A stretch of DNA of 13,939 nt from Subdoligranulum sp. CAG:314 (GTDB lineage: Bacteria > Bacillota > Clostridia > Christensenellales > CAG-314), in the NCBI GenBank assembly GCA_000437915.1, contig FR900999.1:186321-200259 (forward strand), given 5' to 3'. Numbering within the stretch: the first letter of the stretch is position 1; the number at the start of each line of letters is the position of its first letter. Below, piece by piece: positions 7,423 through 13,880 of the stretch. Made by a program: the position numbers and the translations under genes. The notes below the pieces were generated by a model. The model was not told where the DNA came from. It did not search any database and was given only the letters and a program-made list of their open reading frames with translations.

Positions 7423-8575
7423 ATGATTCAGTCTTGGATTATATAATCAAGTCTTACTCACGTTTGATTATGACAATCTTCCGCTTTCGGGTGAGGAGTG
7501 CCGTATCCTGTGGGTAGATGAGGATAATAAGAAGCTGTTGCCTATCGGGCTTAAATTGACCGAAAGAGGTATTATCTCGTGGCTTAAATCAAGAGTAGTG
7601 CACAAAAAGCGAGCGAATGCGGAAATTCTTCTGACAAAGTTAGGACTTTCATTTAATGATATTCTCGGAATTATACGAGCAAGCCAAGGGCTGTCTTTAA
7701 ACGATTCCTATTGGGTTGTAGAAGACGGGTTTGACGGCAAGTTTGAAAACTATAACCTATATGAAAATAAGTTTTCGCGTACGCTGGCGCTGATTGCCTA
7801 TACTGGACACGGAAGCAGTGTCGCAAGAGGATTCACGTCTTCACCGGAGTTCACTACGAACGGAATGCTAAATAAGTGCTGGCGCAGAGTAGACGGCAAA
7901 ATATATCTGTACAAAGGCGGCACAATGGGAGCGGCGAATACTGGGAAAGAGCCTTATTCGGAATTTTATGCTGCACAGATTGCTCAAACAATGGGCATTA
8001 AGCATGTGGAATACAATCTCAGGCAGTGGAAGGGTATGATTTCATCCGTCTGCGAGCTTTTTACCGACATCAATACTGCATATGTCCCCATTTGGCGTTT
8101 TGTGGAGAAGGAGTCTCTGCTTGCCATTGCTCAGTTGCTAAAAGACTATGGCGAAAAGTTCTACAATGAATTTGCAGATATGCTTGTCTTTGATGCGCTG
8201 ATATTCAATACGGATAGGCATACTGGTAATTTCGGGCTGCTTGTTGATAGCCATACGAATAAGGTAAATGCGTTTGCACCCGTGTTTGACAATGTACTTT
8301 CACTATTCAATTTTGCAATGGAAGACGACCTTGCGGATATAGCGAATTACTCCAAAACACGTAAACCTGCTATGGGCGGTTCATATGAAAAAGTTGTAAG
8401 CGCGTTTATTTCAAAACGTCAGAGGGAGTTGCTGAGGAAGATGGTGAATTTTAAGTTCGCGCATCATCCTAGATACAATTTGCCTAATAGCAGATTGAAG
8501 ACCATAGAAAATCCTGCAAAAGAGGGCAAACGAGCTCTTAAATTTGTAGTGATTGCGAATTTTATAAATTCATAA
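7423..8575 (+). pseudogene. HipA/CtkA-like serine/threonine kinase, frameshift after the first codons
   Basis: A strong ribosome site (AAAGGGGAG, 7406-7414) sits eight bases before ATG 7423, which reads MIQSWII and then stops at TAA. One base over, the frame YNQVLLTFDYDNLPLSGEEC and onward runs unbroken from 7427 to TAA 8573-8575. That frame has no ATG, GTG or TTG until TTG 7538, so a one-base indel near 7440-7446 separates the start from the body. The kinase core is intact: YLYKGGT with the likely ATP lysine at 7913-7915, then FNTDRHTGNFG with catalytic Asp at 8213-8215, then PVFDN with metal-binding Asp at 8288-8290. This is the HipA-fold pattern, and the N-terminal half differs from classical HipA. 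It lies 33 bases after the peptidase gene, as the last gene of the operon. HipA-type kinases phosphorylate tRNA synthetases or other targets and slow growth. The gene may be inactive, or the indel may be a sequence error. Confidence 0.72.
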
Positions 8576-8611
8576 ACCGAAGGGGATGATTGATTGTATT
8601 CAACCGTCATC

Positions 8612-9036
8612 TTATTGCGTATCACAATACAGGTTTATTATAACTTTCTTTTTGAATATGGCATAATTATAAGCGAGTTTTGTTCCGCTGACCTTTGTGT
8701 TGGGCTAGCCAAGTGATTGTTTGATGGTTGTCCGTTAAGTGGAGAGTAAGTCTTGTCTAAATAGAATATGCAAATATCGGCGCGGTCTATCATGTGGTAA
8801 TTGCGCTCAACGTAGGCGGCTCTGCCTGCGTTCAAAATCTTGTTGGGGGAAATAGGTATCATCGTAAAAATTTAATAAGTAATCTTTGTAATTCTCACTG
8901 ATATGTGTGTATTCCGCTCTAACGTAAAGCAGTTTTACGTTTGGGCGGATTTTTTTAACTTAGGTTGCTGCTTGGAGGCATAAATCATTGAATTGACTTT
9001 TGCTCCCAAACAGAAAAATATCTGCATACGCATAAA
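8612..9036 (-). pseudogene. Remnant of SLOG/DUF1273-like protein (N-terminus lost, stop codon and two frameshifts)
   Basis: Reading the minus strand from 9036 down gives AYADIFLFGSKSQFNDLC, then a stop (TAA at 8962-8960). The same frame continues with VKLLYVRAEYTHISENYKDY and FYDDTYFP. A one-base shift at the C run near 8850-8846 leads to NKILNAGRAAYVERNYHM, IDRADICIFYLDKTY. A second shift near 8700-8760 leads to SGTKLAYNYAIFKKKVIINL and a TAA at 8614-8612. Joined, these pieces resemble the C-terminal two thirds of Firmicute SLOG-fold proteins of the DUF1273 type, with the YVERN..MID..D.CIFY and SGT..AY.YA motifs. Such proteins are thought to bind nucleotide-derived ligands. It is antisense to the RM operon and its 5' end abuts the terminator hairpin at 9036-9080. 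It is clearly non-functional. Confidence 0.7.
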
Positions 9037-9080
9037 AACGGCTCCTTATTTGGCTACCACTTGTAAGGAGCTGTTTTTTT
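9036..9080. terminator. Intrinsic terminator, possibly bidirectional
   Basis: The stem GCTCCTTA at 9041-9048 pairs perfectly with TAAGGAGC at 9064-9071 around a 15-base loop. On the + strand it is followed by a run of seven or eight T (from 9074). On the minus strand the stem is followed by a shorter T run (the AAAAA at 9035-9039). It could end transcripts arriving from the restriction operon or from the repeat region. The loop contains a TGGCTA that resembles the start of the downstream repeats. Confidence 0.65.
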
Positions 9081-9131
9081 GTAGCTATTCTGAAAAATCT
9101 TAAAATCAGGGGCTCCGATTTTGCCATTCTT

Positions 9132-9670
9132 GTGGCTATTAGGAGAGAAAGGTTTTACACTCCCGCAGAAAAAATATTTGTTAAATTATTAAACGTATAC
9201 CCCAAAAACGCCGCTTTTCGTGGCTATTAAGTGAAGGGACTTTTTCGTGTCGTCAGATGAATTTTGGGAAAAACGTCAAAGTTTTTGCCTTCAATTGTCG
9301 GGTAATTATGAGAGGAATATTTTACAAAGTCACACAATCGCCTTTCCGTACTCAAAAAAATCTTCGTAAGCGTCTATATTTTGAAATCTCATGTCCTTGT
9401 TTATATGTAGGGGTTTTAAGAAAAGAGTATAAAATTTTGAGCAAAACCATGTACTGACATTCAAAAAGTGTCCTTTATATAGTGAGGGGATTTTTATACG
9501 ATGCTATAACGCTCTCCACATTGAGCGCAGAAATTTTTGATATACCCGTTGAAAAATGCCTCGTGCCGTGGCTACTAAGTGAGAGTATTATTCATAGGCA
9601 AGAAATTTATTGTTGCACCCCGAACTTTTAAAATTTCGTGTCCTTGTTAAAGTGAGGGCAACTATTAAGA
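9132..9670 (+). repeat. Array of seven diverged repeats with hairpin-forming units, non-coding
   Basis: Seven related segments start at 9132, 9220, 9297, 9393, 9470, 9568 and 9640. They share a pattern close to GTSSYTATTAAGTGAGGGGA followed by TTTTT; for example, 9220 reads GTGGCTATTAAGTGAAGGGA and 9470 reads GTCCTTTATATAGTGAGGGG. Intervals are 88, 77, 96, 77, 98 and 72 bases. Weaker copies may start at 9051 and 9081. In several units the G/T-rich repeat can pair with the unit's own end: GACTTTTT near 9237 with AAAAACGTC near 9269, GGTTTT near 9412 with AAAACC near 9445, and GAAAGGTTTT near 9148 with an AAAAA..CC.CTTTTC stretch near 9203-9219. No convincing protein is encoded; a 66-codon ORF at 9257-9457 has no ribosome site. 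Possible identities are an iteron-like or single-strand origin, or a large structured RNA. The similarity is degenerate and was judged by eye. Confidence 0.45.
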
Positions 9671-9783
9671 GCGACAAAAATTCCTGCGCTTCGGTGTGGG
9701 GTAAAGATAAGAAATCACAAGTAGATGATGATATATATGAGTGTAAGATAGCCAACAGAGGAAACAAAAAATTATAAAAAACT
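9671..9783 (+). other. Leader region upstream of the DUF6291-like gene
   Basis: This stretch has no gene. It is A-rich after 9710, with a poorly defined ATGATGATATATATGAG segment at about 9725-9741 that could hold a -10 element, but I see no -35 box worth naming. It leads into the strong ribosome site at 9784. Confidence 0.3.
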
Positions 9784-9798
9784 AGGAGGTAATTATTA
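9784..9798 (+). promoter_or_regulatory. Ribosome-binding site facing a lost start codon
   Basis: AGGAGG at 9784-9789 is a full-strength site, and the codon at the right distance (9796-9798, six bases later) is TTA in the frame of the downstream gene. A TTG there would be an ideal start. No ATG, GTG or TTG lies between the in-frame TAA at 9790 and ATG 9844. Confidence 0.6.
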
Positions 9799-9843
9799 AA
9801 ACAATTTACATTTTACAAGCTGTATTCGGACATTTTAGACGGA

Positions 9844-10575
9844 ATGAACGATACGGATGCGGGCAAGTTCGCAATGCGAATATGCGAGTACGAGTTCGAG
9901 GATAAGCAGCCCGAAGAGGAGCTTAGCGGTAAGGAACGTTTCTATTGGAGCAACATTTCGGACATGATTGCAGAGGTCAAGGAGGCGGAGAGCAGCGGCA
10001 AATCGTTAAAGAGGTATAACCTGCGCTCGGAACACTTCACGTTCAAAGAAACGTATTTCGATGCGATGAAGTTATTGAAAGGTGGTGATTTGGGAGCATT
10101 TGTCAAGGCGATCTGTGCGTATATGTTCCGCGGAGAAGAGGTACAGTTCAAGGACAAAGAGATACAGGGGTATTACAACCTATGCAAGCTTAAAATGGAT
10201 GTTTCCAAAAAGCGAAAGTCCAGCGGAAGCAGAGGCGGAAAGGCAAAATGCGGCGTAACCAAGATTGAAGCAAGCGCAATTCAGGAGACGGACAAGCAAC
10301 CTGTCATGCCCCAAGATATGCCGCAGATAACGTCCGTTAAAGAACTGTCTGAGCCGAAAGAAAGTATGACCTATGAACAGTTCAGAAGTGCTTATCCAGA
10401 CATACAGGGCAATCTGTACGGCGCAAGTGAAAGGTATATAACCGATCTGAATTGGGCTGACGTTGCCGCGCATTTTGAAGCGGATGAAGAGCTTGGAAAG
10501 GTGCGGAATATCTACTATCTTGCACGAGGGTACGAGCAGAAATACGGACAAAAAGGTCAAGCAAAAACAAGCTGA
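9844..10575 (+). CDS. DUF6291-like mobile-element protein (probable ancestral start at 9796)
   Basis: The legal reading frame starts at ATG 9844 and gives 243 residues, but homologous-looking sequence continues upstream to 9796 (KQFTFYKLYSDILDGMNDTD), directly behind AGGAGG. The real N-terminus is therefore probably 16 residues longer, with a mutated start codon. The protein appears to contain two copies of one helical unit: FTFYKLYSDILDGMNDTDAG and FTFKETYFDAMKLLKGGDLG, each followed by an A..ICxYxF segment, an acidic stretch and a GKERFYW/DKEIQGYY helix. This pattern resembles DUF6291, common in phage and conjugative-element replication or mobilisation clusters of Firmicutes. A basic linker (KKRKSSGSRGGKAK) follows, then a low-complexity part and a C-terminal helical region beginning MTYEQFRSAYPDIQGNL. 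The function is unknown; DNA replication initiation or accessory DNA binding is inference. Confidence 0.7.
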   Translation: MNDTDAGKFAMRICEYEFEDKQPEEELSGKERFYWSNISDMIAEVKEAESSGKSLKRYNLRSEHFTFKETYFDAMKLLKGGDLGAFVKAICAYMFRGEEVQFKDKEIQGYYNLCKLKMDVSKKRKSSGSRGGKAKCGVTKIEASAIQETDKQPVMPQDMPQITSVKELSEPKESMTYEQFRSAYPDIQGNLYGASERYITDLNWADVAAHFEADEELGKVRNIYYLARGYEQKYGQKGQAKTS

Positions 10576-10616
10576 AAGGTGGGATGATTTGTCCAAAAAC
10601 CGCAAAGCAGGATAAG

Positions 10617-10683
10617 GTAGGTGGTATATTCCCACCTACGAGAAATTTTGCTTGCCGCAAAATGACAAGCGGGAAACCCGCTT
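10617..10683 (+). other. Hairpin-dense intergenic segment, candidate origin of transfer (oriT)
   Basis: Three inverted repeats lie in 67 bases. GTAGGTGG at 10617-10624 pairs with CCACCTAC at 10632-10639. TTTTGC near 10647 pairs with GCAAAA just before 10663. AAGCGGG pairs with CCCGCTT around AAA at 10667-10683. None is followed by a T run, so they are not terminators. The segment lies directly upstream of a gene for a DNA-binding-like accessory protein, the usual place of an oriT in mobilisable elements. No nic site can be assigned, and no relaxase is in the window. Confidence 0.4.
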
Positions 10684-10715
10684 TCGTTGTGCCTATGGTC
10701 AGAGGAGGTGACAGA

Positions 10716-11168
10716 TTGAAAGAAAAACATCAAAAGATAGGCGTGCAGCGGCATATCAGAATTGCAGATATCGAAATGATAGAGCAGATTGAACGGCTTA
10801 CCAAGCTCCCGGGATATGAAAGCGCAAACAAGGTAATCAATGAAGCTCTCTTCTACGGTATGCCCATTCTTTATGAAAAGCTGACGGGTGGTATGGTAAC
10901 GGAAGAGGAAAAAGAAGATTTGATTGCGCCGAGAAAAAGCGGAAGTACAGACGAAGAGTTCTACGCCGCTTTGACAAGGCTTCTAAATGAAACTGTGCTG
11001 AACGTAACAATCAACAAATCTATTCTGTCGTCGCTCTTCAATTTCATAAGTGAGAAGTATTCTGACGAACAAGGCATTATACAGAAGTTCAACAACGGAC
11101 TTCTCGCCGACACTCCCGAATATCTCGAACAGTTTGAGGCGGAGGGGATTAGAAATCTGCGTAAGTAA
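10716..11168 (+). CDS. Mobile-element accessory protein, putative ribbon-helix-helix DNA-binding
   Basis: The start is most likely TTG 10716, seven bases after AGAGGAGG at 10701-10708, giving about 150 residues beginning MKEKHQKIGVQRHIRIADIE. A longer frame from ATG 10584 would translate straight through the hairpin segment and is rejected. The N-terminal part (HIRIADIEMIEQIERLTK, then SANKVINEALFYGMPILYEK) looks like a strand followed by helices, the layout of ribbon-helix-helix DNA-binding proteins. An acidic linker (VTEEEKEDLIAP) follows, then a helical C-terminal part with ETVLNVTINKSILSSLFNFI and DTPEYLEQFEAEGIRNLRK. I believe the family is common in Firmicute integrative elements but do not know a named function. 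Position beside the candidate oriT suggests a relaxosome accessory or partition-type role (inference). Confidence 0.65.
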   Translation: MKEKHQKIGVQRHIRIADIEMIEQIERLTKLPGYESANKVINEALFYGMPILYEKLTGGMVTEEEKEDLIAPRKSGSTDEEFYAALTRLLNETVLNVTINKSILSSLFNFISEKYSDEQGIIQKFNNGLLADTPEYLEQFEAEGIRNLRK

Positions 11169-11228
11169 AAAAGCTGCGAGCGACGTTTAGTCGCCACGAC
11201 CGGCAAAGCATAAATTTTTCGCTGACCC

Positions 11229-11270
11229 TTGACTTTCAAAGTCTTGTGATATATAATATAGTATATATAC
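11229..11270 (+). promoter_or_regulatory. Sigma-A promoter with nested palindromes upstream of the 72-residue gene
   Basis: TTGACT at 11229-11234 and TATAAT at 11252-11257 are separated by exactly 17 bases, a near-consensus promoter. The perfect palindrome GACTTTCAAAGTC (11231-11243) overlaps the -35 box, and GTATATATAC (11261-11270) covers the probable start of transcription. Both are well placed for repressor binding, plausibly by the ribbon-helix-helix-like product of the next gene. Confidence 0.75.
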
Positions 11271-11294
11271 GAGAAAAACTTTCGGAGGGATAAA

Positions 11295-11513
11295 GTGGTA
11301 ACGAGAAAGGAAGATACACCGCAGAGAGTGGCAAACCGTAAATACGAGGCAAAGAATAAGCAAAAGCGTCAGGCGGCGAGCGGCAATTTTCAGACAATGA
11401 TACCGCGTGACCTGTTTTATGAAATCAATGCGTTTTTAAAGGAACGCAACATGAGCAAGGTGGACTTTATTAAAACTGCCTATGAGCTCATAAAAACACA
11501 CGGAACACATTAA
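11295..11513 (+). CDS. Small ribbon-helix-helix-like protein
   Basis: GTG 11295 lies six bases after GGAGG (11284-11288) and opens a 72-residue frame. The N-terminal third is very basic (VTRKEDTPQRVANRKYEAKN, KQKRQ). The rest (GNFQTMIPRDLFYEINAFLK, ERNMSKVDFIKTAYELIKTH) shows a short strand and two helices in the order expected of Arc/MetJ-type ribbon-helix-helix regulators, with the strand at about residues 32-38. Such proteins are frequent in plasmids and integrative elements and often repress their own promoter, which fits the palindromes just upstream. Other readings include a small replication-control protein. It is the only gene directly behind the strong promoter, so it is probably well expressed in the element. 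Confidence 0.68.
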   Translation: MVTRKEDTPQRVANRKYEAKNKQKRQAASGNFQTMIPRDLFYEINAFLKERNMSKVDFIKTAYELIKTHGTH

Positions 11514-11762
11514 GTGCTTAACACACCCGTAATGTCGGGAAAAAGAAAAGGGAAAAATTGTGTGATAGGGCAAACCGCATTCATCTTTCCGTGATGGAAT
11601 GCGGAAGTTGAGGAAAAGTTAGAGTTAAGTAAAGGAACGGCAGCGCAACGGAGAGTAGTCGGTAAATAAGAAAAGTATGTAAGAGCCTTTGGCGGAGTGA
11701 AAAGACAAGACGTAAATCCCTGGCGCTGCGACCTACGCAAAACACAAAATTAAAAAGGAGAT
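11514..11762 (+). other. Structured non-coding segment between the small regulator and the recombinase operon
   Basis: No credible ORF lies here. CCGCATTC at 11575-11582 pairs perfectly with GAATGCGG at 11597-11604 around a 14-base loop, and GCAGCGC at 11640-11646 is complementary to GCGCTGC at 11723-11729. The sequence between them is purine-rich (AAGG, GGAG, GAAAAG motifs). It could be an untranslated structured RNA, an alternative transfer or recombination site, or an attenuator in front of the recombinase genes. There is no T run after the first hairpin, so a simple terminator is unlikely. Confidence 0.45.
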
Positions 11763-11948
11763 TTGAACTATAACCTAAGAACAGACGAACAGACAAAGGA
11801 AATAATTAAAGAATATGGCAACAATTACGATAAAAGGATAGTGGCAATCAAGTATTTAAAAGTGCTGTGCAGAAAGGGCGTTCTTTCGGACGGTATTTAT
11901 GAAAGACTTGTTTTAAAGGAGAGGAAACTGTTGGAGGAAAATCAATGA
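11763..11948 (+). CDS. Small SHOCT-like protein coupled to the serine recombinase
   Basis: TTG 11763 starts a 61-residue frame two bases after AAGGAG, a tight spacing, but no other start is available. The product is hydrophilic and helical. Its second half (YLKVLCRKGVLSDGIYERLV, LKERKLLEE) resembles the short SHOCT-type helical motif, in which a Leu-x-x-Leu helix is followed by a glycine turn and a second charged helix. Its TGA overlaps the ATG of the recombinase (ATGA at 11945-11948), so the two are translationally coupled. In such clusters small proteins of this kind may assist or regulate recombination; this is inference, and I do not recognise a named family. Confidence 0.6.
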   Translation: MNYNLRTDEQTKEIIKEYGNNYDKRIVAIKYLKVLCRKGVLSDGIYERLVLKERKLLEENQ

Positions 11949-13570
11949 TAGCCGATAAAAACAGGGAAAGGAAGATGGTTTTCTATGGGCGAGTATCGAC
12001 GGAGCACGAAGCTCAGCTATCAGCCCTTGAAAATCAGATGCAGTGGTATGACGACCAATTAAAATATCATCCCAACTGGCAGCTTTGCGGAAGATATATC
12101 GACCAGGGCATTACGGGAACGCAGGCGAAAAAGCGACCTGCTTTCCTTAAAATGATGGATGATGCAAGAGCGGGCAAGTTCGATTTAATCGTAACGCGTG
12201 AAGTCTGCCGCTTTGCGAGGAATACGGTCGATACCCTTGTGGCAACGCGAGAGCTTAAAAACATAAATGTCGAAGTGTTCTTTGTGGAGGACAACATCTG
12301 GACGCTGGATGGCGACGGAGAACTCAGGCTTACAATCATGGCGACGCTCGCTCAGGACGAGAGCAGGAAGATTTCCGAACGAGTAAAAGCAGGACAGCAG
12401 GTCAGTCGAATGAATAAAACTCTCTACGGCAACGGAAACATCCTCGGCTATATGCGTAGGCAATACATACGTCATAGACCCCGAACAGGCGGAAACGGTC
12501 CGAATGATTTACCGCTTGTATCTGCAAGGCTACGGTATGCGTGCCATAATGGGCAAGCTTATCGAGAATAAGCGCAGGTGCGCCAATGGTTTAATTAAGT
12601 GGGATACAACCAAGGTTTCGCGCGTGCTGCACAATGCGACTTACATGGGCTATATCAGCTATAATAAGTCGTACAGAAACAACTTCCTCGACCAGAAAAT
12701 CATCCGCAACAAGGAAGAGGAGTTTGTGCTTGTCAAGGGAGATTTCGAGCCGATAATTCCCGAAGATGTATGGTACGCTTGCAGAGATCTGCGTATGGAC
12801 AGGTCAACGACGGTGCCCGCGCTTGTAAAGAGTAAACAGAAGAGAATAGGCGTAACGCCGACGACCGATGTTTGGGCAAATAAGTTGCGCTGTGCGTGCG
12901 GCTCCAGGTTCAAACGCTACAAATGGCGTCAGGATAAGAACGGGCAAAAGCACTACGGTTATAGCTGTTATTCGCGTATCAACAACGGTAGTGCGGAAAA
13001 ACGCAGGCAGTTAGACCTCGATACCGAAGGCTTTTGCGATATGCCGACAGTCAACGAAACCAAACTTGATGTCATGGCGGCGGTGCTGTTTGACAATATC
13101 ATAGTTGATAAAGCTCCCGTCATAGAGGAGGCGGCCAACATTCTCAACCAGACGTTGAAGGAGATGAAGACGAAAAATAAGCGTGACCTTTCGGGCTATC
13201 AGCAGCGGATTGAAAAGGCGGAGAAGAAACTCGACTCGCTCCTCTCATTGAGAGCTGACGGTGAAATAAGCAGGAAGAATATCAGCGAGCCAAGTCAAAG
13301 TGTGAGCAGGATATTAAAGAACTGCAAGTAGCAATGCTCGGCACCGGGCAGGATGAAGACGCCGAAGAAAGCATAGATATGCAGTATGTTCGTGACCTGC
13401 TCGGAAAAATCAGCATGGACGAAAGCGGCAAGGCGGATAAAGACGTGCTGATGGAATTCATTGATACTATCACTGTAGAAAAGGGCAACGTGTTCAGATG
13501 GGGCTTGTGGCTGAGGAATAAGCCTTCATATTTAAGGATGACCACGTCGGGCAAAGGTGAGATAATATGA
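11945..13570 (+). pseudogene. Large serine recombinase (integrase), two compensating frameshifts
   Basis: The N-terminal resolvase domain is in frame from ATG 11945: VFYGRVSTEHEAQLSALENQ with catalytic Ser18 at 11996-11998, DQGITGTQAKKRPAF, and LIVTREVCRFARNT with the conserved arginines. Near 12450-12459 one extra base breaks the frame; the next frame resumes with GNTYVIDPEQAETVRMIYRL (recombinase domain), then a zinc-ribbon-like part with LRCACGSRF and YGYSCYSR, then a coiled coil. Near 13273-13274 one G seems lost, and the original frame returns with EEYQRAKSKCEQDIKELQVA and ends at TGA 13570. Repaired, it is about 540 residues, normal for a transposon-type large serine integrase (Tn4451 TnpX-like). 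Such enzymes excise and integrate elements at short att cores. As it stands only a 208-residue catalytic fragment would be made. Confidence 0.88.
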
Positions 13571-13683
13571 CTGCAAGCGCAGTGGGGGCTGAATTTGATA
13601 TGGAAGATTGCACCAAACCTCAAAATACAGGGCAAAACGGTCATTTTACCCTCGCAGGCTGTGACCACCACAGGCGAATATAA
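13567..13683 (+). CDS. Possible small ORF overlapping the recombinase stop
   Basis: ATG 13567 overlaps the TGA of the recombinase (ATGA), and the frame runs 38 codons to TAA 13681. The product (MTASAVGAEFDMEDCTKPQN, then a His-rich end) matches nothing I recognise. The overlap could be chance; it may equally be the remnant start of a following element gene. The region up to the terminator holds nothing else. Confidence 0.2.
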   Translation: MTASAVGAEFDMEDCTKPQNTGQNGHFTLAGCDHHRRI

Positions 13684-13718
13684 GAAATCCCCGTAAATAA
13701 ACGGCGGCAAAATTCTAG

Positions 13719-13750
13719 GGCTTATGCTTTTTAGGCATAAGCCTTTTTTT
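13719..13750 (+). terminator. Intrinsic terminator after the recombinase
   Basis: GGCTTATGC (13719-13727) pairs perfectly with GCATAAGCC (13735-13743) around a seven-base loop and is followed by seven T. This is a strong Rho-independent terminator that closes the recombinase transcription unit and shields the downstream gene. Confidence 0.9.
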
Positions 13751-13833
13751 CTGATTTTTAGTCGGTTTGCAGGCAAGGCGCTGCGGAGCGGTTATTAAAC
13801 GACGTTTCGGGTAGCTGCGGCGTTTCAAGGCGT

Positions 13834-13862
13834 TTGTGTTTTAAGCCCGAGTGTGATATAAT
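13834..13862 (+). promoter_or_regulatory. Promoter of the right-flank gene
   Basis: TTGTGT at 13834-13839 and TATAAT at 13857-13862 are spaced by 17 bases, with the -10 box 18 bases before the ATG at 13881. The transcript would have a very short leader. Confidence 0.6.
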
Positions 13863-13880
13863 CGACAAACAGGAGTAAAT

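Noticed and set aside
8638..8862. Minus-strand 74-residue ORF as an intact gene
   Set aside because: It is the middle piece of a larger decayed SLOG-like gene; both ends are created by frameshifts.
9257..9457. 66-residue ORF inside the repeat region
   Set aside because: No ribosome site, odd composition, and it runs across several repeat units, so it is most likely chance.
9132..9670. CRISPR array
   Set aside because: The repeats are too diverged, spacing varies from 72 to 98 bases, and no cas operon is present; the Cas2-like gene is an isolated small protein far away.
10617..10639. Terminator after the DUF6291-like gene
   Set aside because: A perfect stem is present but no T run follows.
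10584..10715. N-terminal extension of the accessory protein from ATG 10584
   Set aside because: It would translate through three hairpins, while TTG 10716 has an ideal ribosome site.
12504..13331. Second separate recombinase gene
   Set aside because: It continues the domain order of the preceding frame and its upstream sequence (GNTYVIDPEQ) joins the first frame; it is one gene split by a frameshift.
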